Below are positions 6,176-6,925 of a stretch of 6,925 nucleotides of DNA, in pieces. Positions within the stretch are counted from its first letter, which is position 1; every line of letters begins with the position of its first letter. The notes under the pieces were generated by a model. That model was not told the origin of the DNA. It saw only the letters and a program-made list of their open reading frames with translations, and did not search any database. Source of the stretch: an uncultured Clostridia bacterium (GTDB lineage Bacteria; Bacillota_A; Clostridia; Christensenellales; Aristaeellaceae); contig CAMVBO010000090.1 of assembly GCA_947165745.1 (NCBI GenBank), positions 1-6,925 of the forward strand, written 5' to 3'. Both the position numbers and the translations under genes were made by a program.

Positions 6176-6925
6176 TTACAGCCTTGCCACGCCGGAGTCC
6201 CGGGCGGCCTGGGCCACGGCCTTCGCCACGGCGTCCTTGACGCGGGGATCGAAGGGGGCGGGGATGATGTACTCCTCGCTCAGCTCCTCGTCGGAGATCA
6301 GCCCGGCCAGCGCCTTGGCGGCGGCCATCTTCATCTCCTCGTTGATGTCCCTGGCGCGCACGTCGAAGGTGCCGCGGAACACGCCGGGGAAGGCCAGCAC
6401 GTTGTTGATCTGGTTCGGGAAGTCGCTGCGCCCGGTGGAGATCACCCGCGCGCCGCCGGCCTTGGCGTCCTCGGGGAAGATTTCCGGCGTGGGGTTGGCG
6501 CAGGCGAAGATGATGGCGTCCTTGGCCATGGTCTTTACCATTTCGGTGGTCACGGTGCCGGGGGCGGATACCCCGATGAACACGTCCGCGCCCGCCAGCA
6601 TGTCGGCCAGGCTTCCCGCCCGCTTCTCCCGGTTGGTCAGCTTTGCCATCTCGTCCTTGGCGGGGTTCATGCCCTCGGGACGGCCCTCGTAGATCGCGCC
6701 CTTGCGGTCGCACATGATCACGTCTTTCACGCCGTAGGACAGCAGCAGCTTCACGATGGCCGTGGCCGCCGCGCCGGCGCCGGACGTCACGACCTTCGCG
6801 GCCGCCGGCTTCTTCCCCACCACCTTCGGCGCGTTGGTCAGGCCGGCCAGGGTGATCACCGCCGTGCCGTGCTGGTCGTCGTGGAAGATGGGGATGTCGC
6901 ACTTTTCCTTCAGCTTGCGCTCGAT
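6176..6925 (-). CDS. Malic enzyme, C-terminal part (N-terminus outside window)
   Basis: Malic enzyme oxidatively decarboxylates malate to pyruvate with reduction of NAD(P), a cytoplasmic link between the C4 acids and pyruvate. The frame is open to the right edge, so 249 C-terminal residues are visible. They start inside the conserved IPIFHDDQHGTAV segment (11-23), whose Asp residues help bind the divalent metal. Then come the Rossmann motif SGAGAAATAIVKLLL (48-62), CDRKGAIYEGR (72-82), ANPTPEIFPED (143-153) and GRSDFPNQINNVLAFPG (165-181), all typical of the family. It ends at ARDSGVARL without a phosphotransacetylase domain, so it is the short type of about 390-410 residues rather than the MaeB fusion type. 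NAD versus NADP preference cannot be judged safely. The internal GTG at 6859 is not the start, since the HDDQHG motif precedes it. It is convergent with nagA, with a hairpin between. Confidence 0.95.
   Translation of the reverse strand: MERKLKEKCDIPIFHDDQHGTAVITLAGLTNAPKVVGKKPAAAKVVTSGAGAAATAIVKLLLSYGVKDVIMCDRKGAIYEGRPEGMNPAKDEMAKLTNREKRAGSLADMLAGADVFIGVSAPGTVTTEMVKTMAKDAIIFACANPTPEIFPEDAKAGGARVISTGRSDFPNQINNVLAFPGVFRGTFDVRARDINEEMKMAAAKALAGLISDEELSEEYIIPAPFDPRVKDAVAKAVAQAARDSGVARL

Noticed and set aside
5922..6902. A 326-codon minus-strand frame over the malic enzyme and nagA end
   Set aside because: It is offset from the malic enzyme frame, which carries all conserved motifs, and it runs through the intergenic hairpin.

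Overview
The window is a GC-rich stretch (roughly 60-65% GC by eye) of ordinary bacterial chromosome. Gene content and signals point to an anaerobic Bacillota/Clostridia-type organism: purine-rich Shine-Dalgarno sites, sigma-A-like TTGACA/TATAAT promoters, short U-tract terminators, an FtsH of the HEIGH type, and a short malic enzyme. That placement is inference; there is no rRNA or other marker to confirm it. I see no mobile element, CRISPR array, tRNA or phage gene.

Layout from left to right. Positions 3-158 hold the C-terminal end of a D-Ala-D-Ala ligase (ddl). Its stop overlaps the start of murF (158-1519) by one base, so the last two cytoplasmic steps that make and attach the D-Ala-D-Ala dipeptide of peptidoglycan are encoded as a coupled pair. 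A perfect 14-bp hairpin (1527-1558) then closes murF and, on the other strand, a convergent gene (1565-2818). That gene encodes a 417-residue ferritin-like protein of unknown function with a complete set of predicted di-iron ligands.

A 143-bp divergent intergenic region separates this gene from ftsH (2962-4806), a membrane AAA+ zinc protease. The ftsH promoter is near consensus, and its -35 region sits inside three TTGAC direct repeats spaced by about one helical turn, which looks like a response-regulator-type operator. A strong terminator follows ftsH, and its 3' arm appears to double as the -35 region of the promoter of nagA (4918-6054, N-acetylglucosamine-6-phosphate deacetylase). A GGGGCTGTCTCAAA hairpin lies between nagA and a convergent malic enzyme gene (6176 to the right edge, N-terminus missing).

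The genes form four or five short transcription units covering cell-wall synthesis, amino-sugar recycling, membrane protein quality control and central carbon metabolism. The least understood parts are the ferritin-like protein and the repeat array between it and ftsH. Long open frames antisense to the real genes are abundant and are by-products of the GC-rich third codon positions.
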